Origin: Caulobacteraceae bacterium
GTDB taxonomy: Bacteria; Pseudomonadota; Alphaproteobacteria; Caulobacterales; Caulobacteraceae
Direction: 5' to 3'
Assembly (NCBI GenBank): GCA_025359665.1
Contig: JANYFU010000072.1
Coordinates: 1 to 36,584, forward strand
DNA: 36,584 nucleotides
Shown here: piece by piece, positions 25,837-33,993 of the stretch
Position numbering within the stretch: the first letter of the stretch is position 1
Layout of the letters: each line of letters starts with the position of its first letter
The notes under the pieces: model-generated
Database searches by the model: none
What the model saw: only the letters and a program-made list of their open reading frames with translations
What the model was told of the DNA's origin: nothing
Made by a program: the position numbers and the translations under genes

Positions 25837-27556
25837 GTAAGCGGGGCAAATTCCCGGGCGAGTGGGGTTGGCGGGGACTCGGGTTTGTGATTCACCCTAT
25901 GGATGCCGGCGCCGCGCTCTGAATCGGTTGATGATTTTTCCCTGGCCGGGCTTCGGCGAGTTGCTGAGACGCTTGTGGCCGAGGTGGATCGGCTGCGAGG
26001 TGAAGTTGGTGATCTGAAGCTTGCTGTGTTGGCCAGGGACGCCAAGATTTTGGAGCAGGCCGAGGAGATTGCGCGGTTGAAGGGTCTGCCGCCTCGACCG
26101 AAGTTCACGGGCAAGCCCTCGGGCATGGAGCAGGCGGTCTCGAAGGCGCTGGGCAAGAAGAAGGGCCGCAAGGCTCGCCGCGGCGCCAAGCGCGATGCGT
26201 CGGCGGTGACGGCGGAGATCAAGCTGAAGGTCGGCGCCGTGCCGCCCGGCTCCCGCTTCAAGGGCTATGAAGATGTGCTGGTCCGCGATCTGCGGATTGT
26301 CGTGGATGTGATCCGCTATCGGCGCGAGCGTTGGGAAACGCCCGACGGGGAGCGGCTGGTGGCGCCGTTGCCGGCGGGGGTGATGGGCGGCTTTGGTCCC
26401 CAGCTTCGCCAGTTCATTCTGGCGGGCCATTTTCAGGGCCAGATGACGAGCGAACGGCTGACCTCGCTTCTGAACGGCATGGGGTTGGAGATATCCAAGC
26501 GGCAGGTCGTGCGCTTCCTGGCCCAGGGGCTGGAGGGCCTGAGGGAGGAAGACCAGGCGGTTCTCCGCGTTGGTCTGGAGACGGCGGCGTGGATCACGGT
26601 GGACGACACCTCGGCGCGCCACGCCAGGAAGGACATGTTTACCACCCAACTGGGCGATGACCGCTTCGCCGCCTTCAGGACGGGGGCGTGCAAGTCCCGG
26701 CGGCGGTTCCTGTATGACCTGCAGTGTGGACGAGAGGACTATGTCGTCGATGATGAGGCCCTGGCCCACATGCGGCGGCTGAATCTGGCCGGGGGACTGA
26801 TCGACCAACTGGCGGCGCACCCGAACCGGCGCTTCGAGAGCCGGGCGGACTGGGAAGCCCATCTCGAGGCCTTGGGCTTTGACCAACTCAATACCTTGCC
26901 CAATCCAGTGAAGGTGGCCACCGAGGGCGCCTTGTGGGCCGCCGTCATGGAACAGGGCCTGATCAAGGGCACGGTCATCGTGTCCGATGGCGCCGGCCAG
27001 TTCCGCCTTCCCGATCACGCCCTGTGCTGGATCCACGCCGAGAGGCTGGTCTACAAGCTTCAGCCGACCAGTCTCGCCCACCGCCGGGCCGTGGACCTGG
27101 CGCGGACCTTGATCTGGTGGTTCTACCGCGACCTCAAAAGCTACAAGCTTGATCCCGATCCCAAGTGGGCACGGATGATGCGCGCCCGGTTCGACCGGAT
27201 CTTCACCAGGAACACCCGCTATATCCTGCTTGATCAGTTGCTGGCGCGCCTGCACCGACAAAGGGACGATCTGCTCCGCGTGCTCGACCGTCCGGAAATC
27301 CCGATCCACACCAATGGCTCGGAGAACGATATCCGCGCCGTCGTCACCAAGCGAAAAATATCCGGCGGCACGATCAGCGAGGCCGGCAAGGGCGCCCGCG
27401 ACACCCTGCTGGGCCTGATGAAGACCTGCGCCAAACAAGGCGTCTCGTTCTACCAGTTCCTCGGCGACCGCCTCGCCGTCCCAGGCGCGCCCACCGTCCC
27501 GCCGTTGCATCAACTGATCACAGCCGCCGCCTAGCCCGGGAATTTGCCCCGCTTAC
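25837..27556 (+). mobile_element. IS66-family insertion sequence, single-gene (ISBst12-like), 1,720 bp
   Basis: The element has perfect 23-bp terminal inverted repeats (25837-25859 and 27534-27556) that begin GTAAGCGGGG, typical for IS66. It carries only the long transposase and no tnpA/tnpB helper genes, which fits the ISBst12 subgroup. It lies inside a binding-protein gene and is flanked by a direct 9-bp repeat. The element is intact and its ends agree perfectly, so it moved recently and may still be active. Confidence 0.95.
25903..27534 (+). CDS. IS66-family transposase (single-ORF, ISBst12-like)
   Basis: A 543-residue DDE transposase. A coiled coil spans about residues 15-60 (ETLVAEVDRLRGEVGDLKL), followed by a basic Lys/Arg-rich linker (85-97). 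The catalytic triad is probably Asp234 or Asp235 in WITVDDTSARH, Asp360 in VIVSDGAGQF, and Glu472 in HTNGSENDIRAV. The C-terminal AVVTKRKISGGTISEAGKGARDTLLGLMKT block is the IS66 hallmark. The frame is intact and its last base reaches into the right inverted repeat. A 538-codon frame lies antisense to it and is a shadow. Confidence 0.95.
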   Translation: MPAPRSESVDDFSLAGLRRVAETLVAEVDRLRGEVGDLKLAVLARDAKILEQAEEIARLKGLPPRPKFTGKPSGMEQAVSKALGKKKGRKARRGAKRDASAVTAEIKLKVGAVPPGSRFKGYEDVLVRDLRIVVDVIRYRRERWETPDGERLVAPLPAGVMGGFGPQLRQFILAGHFQGQMTSERLTSLLNGMGLEISKRQVVRFLAQGLEGLREEDQAVLRVGLETAAWITVDDTSARHARKDMFTTQLGDDRFAAFRTGACKSRRRFLYDLQCGREDYVVDDEALAHMRRLNLAGGLIDQLAAHPNRRFESRADWEAHLEALGFDQLNTLPNPVKVATEGALWAAVMEQGLIKGTVIVSDGAGQFRLPDHALCWIHAERLVYKLQPTSLAHRRAVDLARTLIWWFYRDLKSYKLDPDPKWARMMRARFDRIFTRNTRYILLDQLLARLHRQRDDLLRVLDRPEIPIHTNGSENDIRAVVTKRKISGGTISEAGKGARDTLLGLMKTCAKQGVSFYQFLGDRLAVPGAPTVPPLHQLITAAA

Positions 27557-27565
27557 GTGTTCGTG
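27557..27565. repeat. Right copy of 9-bp target-site repeat
   Basis: GTGTTCGTG follows the right inverted repeat immediately. Removing the element together with this copy rejoins the binding-protein frame through RVRDPKPLTNL. Confidence 0.8.
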
Positions 27566-28299
27566 ACCCCAAGCCCCTGACCAACCTCGGCAACCTGCCG
27601 CCGCAGTATGTCGCCCATGGCGCGACGGGCATCGACGGCGTTGGCGCCCTGGGCTGGTTCGCGGCCTTTGTAATCAATCCGGACAAGGTCTCTCCGACGC
27701 CGGACAGCTGGACGGCGCTATGGGATCCGGCGCGAAAGGATGCCTGGGGCCTCGATGGCGGCGCCAGCCTGCTCTACGAGATCGCCGCCAAGACTTATTT
27801 TGGCGGTACGGAGATTCTTGAGACCGAAGCGGGCATCCTCAAGGTTCTGGCCAAGCTTGCCGGGCTCAAGCCCAACACCAAGCTGTGGTGGGAATCGGAG
27901 GGCACGATGCAGACGGCCCTGGAGAACGGCGAGGTTCAGGGGGGCATCTACTTCGCCGACGTGGCCGCGACCATGGCGGCCAGCGGCACGAGGATCAAGA
28001 CCATCTTCCCCAAAGAGGGGGCGGTGATCGACTTCGGCTGCTGGTGCCAGCCGACGGCCTCCAAGAAGATCGCCGAAGCCGACACCTTCATCAATTTCAT
28101 GTGCTCGGCCGAGGCGCAAAATCTGATCGGCCGGCGCGTCAACGCCCCGCCCCTGATCCGGCGCGAGCTTCTCGACCTGACCCCGGCCGAGTTCGCCAAG
28201 GTCTCCAGCGACATTCCGCCGATAACGGTCAATCTGAAGGCCCGCGCCGACCACCTCGACTTCATGGCCAGCCAATTCAACCAGATGGTTTCGAGCTAG
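27566..28299 (+). pseudogene. ABC substrate-binding protein, 3' part (interrupted by IS66 element)
   Basis: This is the C-terminal two-thirds of the binding protein, in frame with the 5' part once the element and one repeat copy are removed (355 + 734 bases = 363 codons including the stop, 362 residues). It carries the hinge and ligand regions typical for PotD-like proteins: GYFAAF-type GALGWFAAFVINPDKV, DSWTALWDPARKDAWG, LWWESEGTMQTALENGEVQGGIY, and the C-terminal helix ADTFINFMCSAEAQNLIGRRVNAPP. No start with a ribosome binding site precedes it, so it is not translated as a functional exported protein. Confidence 0.93.
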
Positions 28300-28310
28300 G
28301 TTTCGCCCGG

Positions 28311-29360
28311 GTGTTTGGTCTGGAAATCAGGAATGTCAGCAAGGCGTACGGACCCCTGCTAGCCGTGGACGATGTTTCGCTTTCAATACCGCAGGGCCAG
28401 TTCGTGTGTTTCCTGGGTCCATCGGGTTGCGGCAAAACCACCCTGCTGCGGATCATCGCCGGGCTTGAACCAGCCGGCGCCGGCGCGATCGTGCTGAACG
28501 GCAAGGACATAACCACCCAGGGCGCCAACGCGCGCCAGTTCGGAATGGTGTTCCAGTCCCTGGCTCTGTTTCCACACCTGTCGGTCTGCGACAACGTCGC
28601 CTTCAGCCTGCGCCTGCGCGGCGTTGACCAGAAGACCCGCAGAGCCCGAGTCGACGAACTCCTCAGCCTCGTGCGGCTGCCTGGCATGGCCAGCCGGTCG
28701 ATCAGTCAGCTATCAGGTGGACAGAGGCAAAGGGTGGCGATCGCCCGCGCCCTGGCCCAGGAGCCGCCAGTGTTCCTGTTGGACGAACCGTTCTCCGCCC
28801 TCGACGCCAAACTGCGGGAGGAGATGCAGGCAGAGCTTCGCGAGTTGCAGAAGCGCCTGAAGATCACCACCATCCTGGTCACTCATGATCAACGCGAAGC
28901 CATGTCGATGGCGGACGATATCGCGGTGATGGGCGAAGGGCGGATCCAGCAATATGGCGTCCCGCTATCGCTCTATCGCGAGCCCGCCAACCGTTTCGTC
29001 GCCAATTTCCTGGGCCTCAGCAATCTTTTGCCGGTGGAAATTCTTTGCCGCGACCGGGTGCGGCTGGGAGAAGCGGTCATCGCGGTGGCGCCGATGGCCG
29101 AGCCTCACGCCCGTGGCGTCGCCACCCTCTCGATCCGTCCGGAGGATGTGCTTCTGACGCTTGACGCCCCGGACGCCACCAGTCTGCCTGGGCTGATCCT
29201 GGCGGTTCGCGACATGGGTTCCAGCGTCGAGGTGCGACTCGACTGCCACGGCCACCAGGTGCTGTGTGTCTTGCAGCCCAGGGACTGGGCGGGCGCGGCG
29301 GCCGGGAGCACCGTCAAGGTCGGGTTCCCGGCGCAACAGTGCCGGGTTTTGGCCGCGTGA
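28311..29360 (+). CDS. ABC transporter ATP-binding protein, PotA/FbpC type
   Basis: A 349-residue ATPase with all nucleotide-binding motifs: Walker A GPSGCGKTT (36-44), Q-loop Gln82 in VFQSLALFPHL, signature LSGGQRQR (134-141), Walker B VFLLDEPFSALD (154-165), and switch His192 in VTHDQ. A C-terminal TOBE-like domain (from about 245; ATLSIRPEDVLLTL) marks the importer class for polyamines, iron(III) or similar solutes. The start is GTG at 28311, 11 bases after the binding-protein stop; AGG in the stop region may serve as a ribosome binding site. Its TGA overlaps the next permease start as GTGA. Confidence 0.96.
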   Translation: MFGLEIRNVSKAYGPLLAVDDVSLSIPQGQFVCFLGPSGCGKTTLLRIIAGLEPAGAGAIVLNGKDITTQGANARQFGMVFQSLALFPHLSVCDNVAFSLRLRGVDQKTRRARVDELLSLVRLPGMASRSISQLSGGQRQRVAIARALAQEPPVFLLDEPFSALDAKLREEMQAELRELQKRLKITTILVTHDQREAMSMADDIAVMGEGRIQQYGVPLSLYREPANRFVANFLGLSNLLPVEILCRDRVRLGEAVIAVAPMAEPHARGVATLSIRPEDVLLTLDAPDATSLPGLILAVRDMGSSVEVRLDCHGHQVLCVLQPRDWAGAAAGSTVKVGFPAQQCRVLAA

Positions 29361-30214
29361 CCACACAGCGGCGAGATAGCCTGGCGCTCTCCGTGCTGCT
29401 CTCGGCGCCGGCCGTATTTCTGCTCACCCTCAGTGTGGTCCCCGTTCTGCTGCTGCTGCAACTGAGCGTGGCCCACCATGCCGAAGGTGGGCTCTGGTCA
29501 CCGGGTTTCGAGCTGAGCCAGTACGCTCAATTGCTCAATCCGGAGTTCCTGAAGGTCGCGGCCTTCTCCTTCGGCCTGGCGATCGTCACGGCCCTGATCA
29601 CGGTGACGATCGCCTTTCCCGCCGCCTATTTCATCACCCGCATGCGGCGCCGCACCCAGGTGGCGTGGCTGGTGGGATTGCTGAGCACCCTGTCGCTGTC
29701 CGAGGTCCTGGTGGTGTTCGCCTTTCAGGTTCTGCTGTCCGGCGGCGGCGGGCTGGTGAAAGCCTTGGTTACCCTGGGCGTGATGGCCCAGCCACAGTCG
29801 CTCTATCCCAATGTCGCGGCGGTTCTGGTCTGTCTGGTCTATCTGGTGCTGCCTTACATCATCCTGTTTCTATACCCGGCCTTGTCACGCCTGGACGATG
29901 ACCTGCCCGCCGCGGCGGCGACCATGGGCGCTTCGCCACCGCGGATTTTTGTTTCGGTGACCGCGCCTCTGGTTCGCGGGTCGCTGTTTTCCGCCTTCCT
30001 GCTGGTGATCATCTTTACGGTGGGGTCCTACCTGACGCCCCTGGTGCTGGGCCGGCCACAGCACTGGACCATCGGAATTCTGATCAACAACGCCGCCATG
30101 GGCACGGGAAACCTGCCGTTGGCCGCGGCGCAGGCGGTCGCGCTGGTGCTGATCATGGCCGTGTTGTTCGGCCTCGCCCGAGGTTTGGGCCGGGCGCGGG
30201 ACGCATCGGAATGA
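29357..30214 (+). CDS. ABC transporter permease, PotB type
   Basis: A 285-residue inner-membrane permease with about six transmembrane helices (SLALSVLLSAPAVFLLTLSVV first). The cytoplasmic EAA-like loop is AAAATMGASPPRIFVSVTAPL. It starts at a GTG overlapping the ATPase stop codon and ends with an ATGA overlap to the second permease, so the three genes are translated together. Paired with the PotC-type permease it forms a heterodimeric channel for a cationic or small organic solute. Confidence 0.94.
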   Translation: MTTQRRDSLALSVLLSAPAVFLLTLSVVPVLLLLQLSVAHHAEGGLWSPGFELSQYAQLLNPEFLKVAAFSFGLAIVTALITVTIAFPAAYFITRMRRRTQVAWLVGLLSTLSLSEVLVVFAFQVLLSGGGGLVKALVTLGVMAQPQSLYPNVAAVLVCLVYLVLPYIILFLYPALSRLDDDLPAAAATMGASPPRIFVSVTAPLVRGSLFSAFLLVIIFTVGSYLTPLVLGRPQHWTIGILINNAAMGTGNLPLAAAQAVALVLIMAVLFGLARGLGRARDASE

Positions 30215-31020
30215 TCAAGCTGGCGACGGCTCTGCGCAGGCTTTTCCTGGGTCTGGTCGCCCTGTTCATCGCCGCCCCATTGCTGGTGGTGATCGGCGTC
30301 TCGTTCAATGAAAGCCGGCGCATGAGCTTCCCGCCCACGGTGATTAGCCTGAAATGGTACCGGGCCTTCTTCACTGACCCGGACTGGACGGACTCGCTGA
30401 AGTTGTCGCTGTCGATCAGCGCCCTGGCCGCGCTGGTGTCGGTCACTGTGGCCCTGCCGATCGCCTATGCGGTCTGGCGCTATCGCTCCCGGGCGGCGAC
30501 CGCCATGGCCAGCGTCGGCTCCAGCCTCTTCCTTCTGCCCGGGGTGGTGACGGCGCTGATGTTCTCGGCCTTCTGGGGCGTAGTCGGCCATGTCGGACGG
30601 GCGGAAAATGTCGTGCTCAGCCATGGAGCGGTGCTGCTGGGCATCCCGATCGCCCTGCTTTCCGTCGGCTTCCAGGCTATCGACCGCAATCTGATCGAGG
30701 CCGCGCGAACCATGGGAGCGGGGGAAACCGATGCCTTCCGGATGGTGATCCGGCCGGCGATGACGCCCTATATCCTGTGCGCCCTGATCTATGTCTTCGT
30801 GCTCAGCCTGAACGAATATCTGATCGCCTATATGGTGGCCGGCTTTTCGGTCCAGACCCTGCCGATCCGGGTATTTGGCAGCATGAGGTCGGGCTATGAA
30901 CCGACCCTGTGCGTCGGCGCGGTGATCTTCATCGTCCTGGGCCTCGCCAGCTTCTGGCTGTTGGCGGCGATCGGCGACCTGCCCAGGCTGATGGGCCGCC
31001 ACAAGCCACTGGAAGCGTGA
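30211..31020 (+). CDS. ABC transporter permease, PotC type
   Basis: A 269-residue inner-membrane permease with about six helices (LFLGLVALFIAAPLLVVIGV first). The EAA loop is EAARTMGAGETDAFRMVIRPAM. FNESRRMSFPP, a periplasmic segment just after TM1, is a PotC-class signature. It overlaps the first permease by four bases, and its stop codon is immediately followed by the start of the next gene. Confidence 0.95.
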   Translation: MIKLATALRRLFLGLVALFIAAPLLVVIGVSFNESRRMSFPPTVISLKWYRAFFTDPDWTDSLKLSLSISALAALVSVTVALPIAYAVWRYRSRAATAMASVGSSLFLLPGVVTALMFSAFWGVVGHVGRAENVVLSHGAVLLGIPIALLSVGFQAIDRNLIEAARTMGAGETDAFRMVIRPAMTPYILCALIYVFVLSLNEYLIAYMVAGFSVQTLPIRVFGSMRSGYEPTLCVGAVIFIVLGLASFWLLAAIGDLPRLMGRHKPLEA

Positions 31021-31851
31021 ATGACCTCGTTCGTGCCCCCGGAGCTGTCCGGCGTCTGGCGCCGGGAAGTGATTACCACGCCTTCCGGCCACCGCGACGC
31101 CGACACCCAGGTCCTGTGGCTGCAAACCCGTTCCTGGTACGCCGACATACGGGTGCGGGCGGATCGGCCGGTGCGTGACGGAGCGAGGGGGTTCGAAGAC
31201 TACAGCGACGGCGAACTACTTGAACTGGCGAGGGTCCAGGGCTTCGCCGGGCAACTGTCGGCCCATGACGGCGTCTGCCTGTGGCGGCGTGATATCGATT
31301 ATCAGCCACCGAGCCCGGAGCCCGACGAGGCGACCTACTCCATAGCCAGAGATGTGATGGTCGAGGACGGGATCCACTCGGACTATCAGGAAATCTGGCG
31401 TCGTGAGCCGCGGTCGGACACGCCTCTCGTGGCCTTGCGTCTGGTGATGGACAGCACTTGCCAGGGGCGGGAAGGGTTACTGGCGGTTGCGGGAGATCAC
31501 TTCATCGATATCCGCGGTCGTGCCGCCACAATACCCAAAGGGGCCGATCTGGGCGCGATCATCGCCGCAGCCCTGAAGTCTGGCCGTCGCAAAGACGCCA
31601 TCGCGGCGCTCTCCCTCAGGATCAGCTATGGGCGCATCGACACCGGAGCGTGGACCGTCGCCACCTCGTCATTTCCATGGCTGGAAAGACGCGAGCTTTG
31701 GGCGGGCGGGGCTGTCCATCTTGAGCCGGACGGGCGCGAACTCACCTATGAGGCTCTGGACGAACGCCAAACCTGGACCCTGATCGATTCCTCGGCTTCC
31801 GCGCACACACTTGACTCCCTCGCGGAGGCGTGGGCGTTAAAGCGGCGGTGA
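31021..31851 (+). CDS. Uncharacterised soluble protein encoded at the end of the TonB/ABC operon
   Basis: A 276-residue cytosolic protein that starts on the base after the permease stop (TGAATG). The opening LSGVWRREVITTPSG and TQVLWLQTRSWYADIRVRAD pattern, with a WxR/WLQT/ADIR core, belongs to a conserved bacterial family of unknown role that I cannot name firmly. The middle is YQEIWRREPRSD and the C-terminal half has beta-rich segments ending in ERRELWAGGAVH. The layout of two Trp-rich beta-barrel-like halves recalls lipocalin-like or HRI1-type proteins, but only faintly. Its position says that it acts on, or binds, the imported molecule or its oxidised product. Confidence 0.75.
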   Translation: MTSFVPPELSGVWRREVITTPSGHRDADTQVLWLQTRSWYADIRVRADRPVRDGARGFEDYSDGELLELARVQGFAGQLSAHDGVCLWRRDIDYQPPSPEPDEATYSIARDVMVEDGIHSDYQEIWRREPRSDTPLVALRLVMDSTCQGREGLLAVAGDHFIDIRGRAATIPKGADLGAIIAAALKSGRRKDAIAALSLRISYGRIDTGAWTVATSSFPWLERRELWAGGAVHLEPDGRELTYEALDERQTWTLIDSSASAHTLDSLAEAWALKRR

Positions 31852-31960
31852 TCGCATATCGGGCCGGCGGCGTATCGCGAACCCTAAAAACCCTGAATCC
31901 TTCGTCTCTGGACGACTATTGACGCTCGCTTTCGGGTCGGCGTCACGCCGGATAGCCACA

Positions 31961-33193
31961 ATGCCTCCCTCAAATACGCTTCGCGGCAACGCGGACTTCG
32001 TGAAACTCTGGTCGGCGCAGGCGGTCTCCGCTTTCGGAGCCCGGATCACCCGCGAGGGCCTGCCGATGGCGGCCGTGCTGATGCTCGGCGCCTCGCCCGG
32101 CCAGATCGGGGTGCTCGCGGCCCTGACCCGCGGCCCGGCGCTGGTCGTCGGCCTGATGGCGGGCGGCATGGTCGATCGCTCGCGCCGACGCGGCCTGATG
32201 ATCGCCATGGATCTGGTCCGCGTCGCACTGCTGGTCACCATACCCTTGGCGGCCTGGCTACATTGGCTGTCGATGGCGCATCTCTATGTGGCGGCGGCGC
32301 TGGTCGGGGCGGCCAGCGTTCTGTTCGAGATCGCCGATCATGCCTATCTGCCCAGCGTCATCGAGCCGCCTGACATCATGATCGCCAACGCCCGCTTGAG
32401 CGCTACCGATTCGGTCGCCGAAGTGGCCGGTCCCGCCCTGGCGGGGGTTTTGTTTCAATGGCTCGGCGGTCCCTACGCCATCGCCCTGAACGCCATGACC
32501 TATCTCGCGTCGGCGGGGTTTCTTGGCGGGATCGGCAAGCGTGAGCCGAAACCGGAAGTCGGACAAAAGAGCCGTTGGGGCCGCGATATCGTCGATGGCC
32601 TACGCGGAACGCTGGACGAGCCGCGCGTGGCGCCGCTGTTGTTCATGGAAGGGTCCAACGCTTTGTTCGGCGCCTTCTTCTCGGCGCTCTACGTGCTGTT
32701 CGCCCTGCGGGTCGTGGGCCTGAACACGGCCCTTCTGGGTCTTACCGTAGCGTGCGGCGGCGTCGGCGCGCTGGCGGGAGCCTTCATCGCACCGCGCCTG
32801 GCCCGCACGATCGGCGTCGGTCCGGCCATCGCGGCCTCCGCCGTGGCCGCGGCGCTATCAATGTTCTTGATACCGCTGGCGCCATCGAGCCGGACCGGCG
32901 GAATGGGCTTCCTGATCTGCGCCCAGCTGCTCGGCGACGCCTTGTGGGTGACGGCCGGAATCCTGGCTTCCAGCCTGCGCCAGGTGCTGTTGCCCCAGGC
33001 CGTGCTGGGGCGAGTCGCGGCGACCTTTCAGGCCGTGGCCGGAGGCTTGGGTGTGATCGGCGCTCTGCTGGGCGGCGGCCTGGGTGGAACGATCGGCGTG
33101 CGCCCTACCCTGTTCATCGCCGTCAGCGGTCTGCTGGTGGGACCGTTGGTGGTCGCGTTCTCAAAGTTGCGGACCTATCGGTCCACGGCCTGA
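31961..33193 (+). CDS. Major facilitator superfamily transporter
   Basis: A 410-residue transporter with about twelve hydrophobic segments. The loop after TM2 is GGMVDRSRRRGLMIAMD, the MFS signature form (G-x-x-x-D-R-x-x-R-R) between helices 2 and 3. The fold resembles the EntS/MFS_3 drug or siderophore exporter class. ATG 31961 is preferred over a TTG 14 codons upstream. It is separated from the ABC operon by 109 bases and may have its own promoter; an export link to the operon is possible but not shown. Confidence 0.9.
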   Translation: MPPSNTLRGNADFVKLWSAQAVSAFGARITREGLPMAAVLMLGASPGQIGVLAALTRGPALVVGLMAGGMVDRSRRRGLMIAMDLVRVALLVTIPLAAWLHWLSMAHLYVAAALVGAASVLFEIADHAYLPSVIEPPDIMIANARLSATDSVAEVAGPALAGVLFQWLGGPYAIALNAMTYLASAGFLGGIGKREPKPEVGQKSRWGRDIVDGLRGTLDEPRVAPLLFMEGSNALFGAFFSALYVLFALRVVGLNTALLGLTVACGGVGALAGAFIAPRLARTIGVGPAIAASAVAAALSMFLIPLAPSSRTGGMGFLICAQLLGDALWVTAGILASSLRQVLLPQAVLGRVAATFQAVAGGLGVIGALLGGGLGGTIGVRPTLFIAVSGLLVGPLVVAFSKLRTYRSTA

Positions 33194-33212
33194 CGAAAAC
33201 CCGCGGGCCGCT

Positions 33213-33800
33213 TCAGATGCGCCACCAAGGCGGCCCGATTCCCGCCACCAGACGGGCCACGGTCTTCAGATCGGGCGCCGCGTGGATCTTGTTGGTGAAC
33301 AGCACGAACGGGTTGTCCTTCATCAGGGGCCGCCCGGACCAGTCGCGCCAAGCCTCCTCATAGGGCACGCCGCGCACGACGATCGTCGCCCCCTCCACCC
33401 CATGCCAGGCGCCCCATCGCCACGTCATCCATTCATAGAACGAGCCCCGCGACACGATCCCCTTCTGATAGAAGTTATATTCATTGAGCATCAGGTCGAA
33501 GAGCTTGCGGTAGTAGGCGCCGGCCTCCGATCGGTCGGTCGGCGTCGGCCCGAACTCGGAGGGCGTGTAATCGCGGGCCAGCACATGAGCCCGGTCCAGC
33601 AGGTCGTGGAACCGCTTGGCGAATTCGAACAGGGCGTTGGCTTCCTGATGCCGGGTGGTGCGGGTGTGGACCACCCCGCCAACCACCGCGGAGGTGATCA
33701 CCGCCCCGAGGATCGCTCCCCACAGGGGTCCAAGCCCCTGGTACTCCTTGTTAATGCCAAGGAATGTCGCGAACGCGTGGGCGAAGTCGGCAACGCTCAT
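33213..33800 (-). CDS. Single-pass membrane protein of unknown function
   Basis: A 195-residue protein. One transmembrane helix (GPLWGAILGAVITSAVVGGVV, about residues 24-44) is followed by a long cytoplasmic helical part (RTTRHQEANALFEFAKRFHDLLDRAHVLARD) and a Trp-rich C-terminus (SFYEWMTWRWGAWHG, PPWWRI). It is reminiscent of DUF4760-type signalling or stress membrane proteins in layout, but I do not recognise it. It is convergent with the MFS gene and divergent from dedA. The intergenic 193 bases to dedA hold a candidate CtrA-like site. Confidence 0.75.
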   Translation of the reverse strand: MSVADFAHAFATFLGINKEYQGLGPLWGAILGAVITSAVVGGVVHTRTTRHQEANALFEFAKRFHDLLDRAHVLARDYTPSEFGPTPTDRSEAGAYYRKLFDLMLNEYNFYQKGIVSRGSFYEWMTWRWGAWHGVEGATIVVRGVPYEEAWRDWSGRPLMKDNPFVLFTNKIHAAPDLKTVARLVAGIGPPWWRI

Positions 33801-33939
33801 CGAATTCCCCCGGGGCCGCGAACCAAACGCAATTTTGATCGACGATCGCCGCCGCTTTGTAAACCGGGCGGCCCGCGATCACTCGCCACCTTGCGTGATG
33901 CGATGCTATGCCCTCATGCTCCCAAACGAGGCAGGTCGG

Positions 33940-33953
33940 TTAAACGCGGTTAA
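33940..33953. promoter_or_regulatory. Candidate CtrA-like site (TTAA-N6-TTAA)
   Basis: TTAAACGCGGTTAA lies in the region upstream of dedA and of the divergent membrane protein. The standard CtrA box is TTAA-N7-TTAA; this one has a spacer of six. In GC-rich DNA the pair is unlikely by chance but not conclusive. Confidence 0.3.
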
Positions 33954-33993
33954 GGGCGTGGCGGCGCCGCCGAAGCCTCGCAGAGACGGAGAC

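Noticed and set aside
25897-27513. 538-codon minus-strand frame antisense to the transposase
   Set aside because: It is fully antisense to an intact transposase with all DDE motifs, starts inside the element without a ribosome binding site, and its protein looks like GC-rich shadow sequence.
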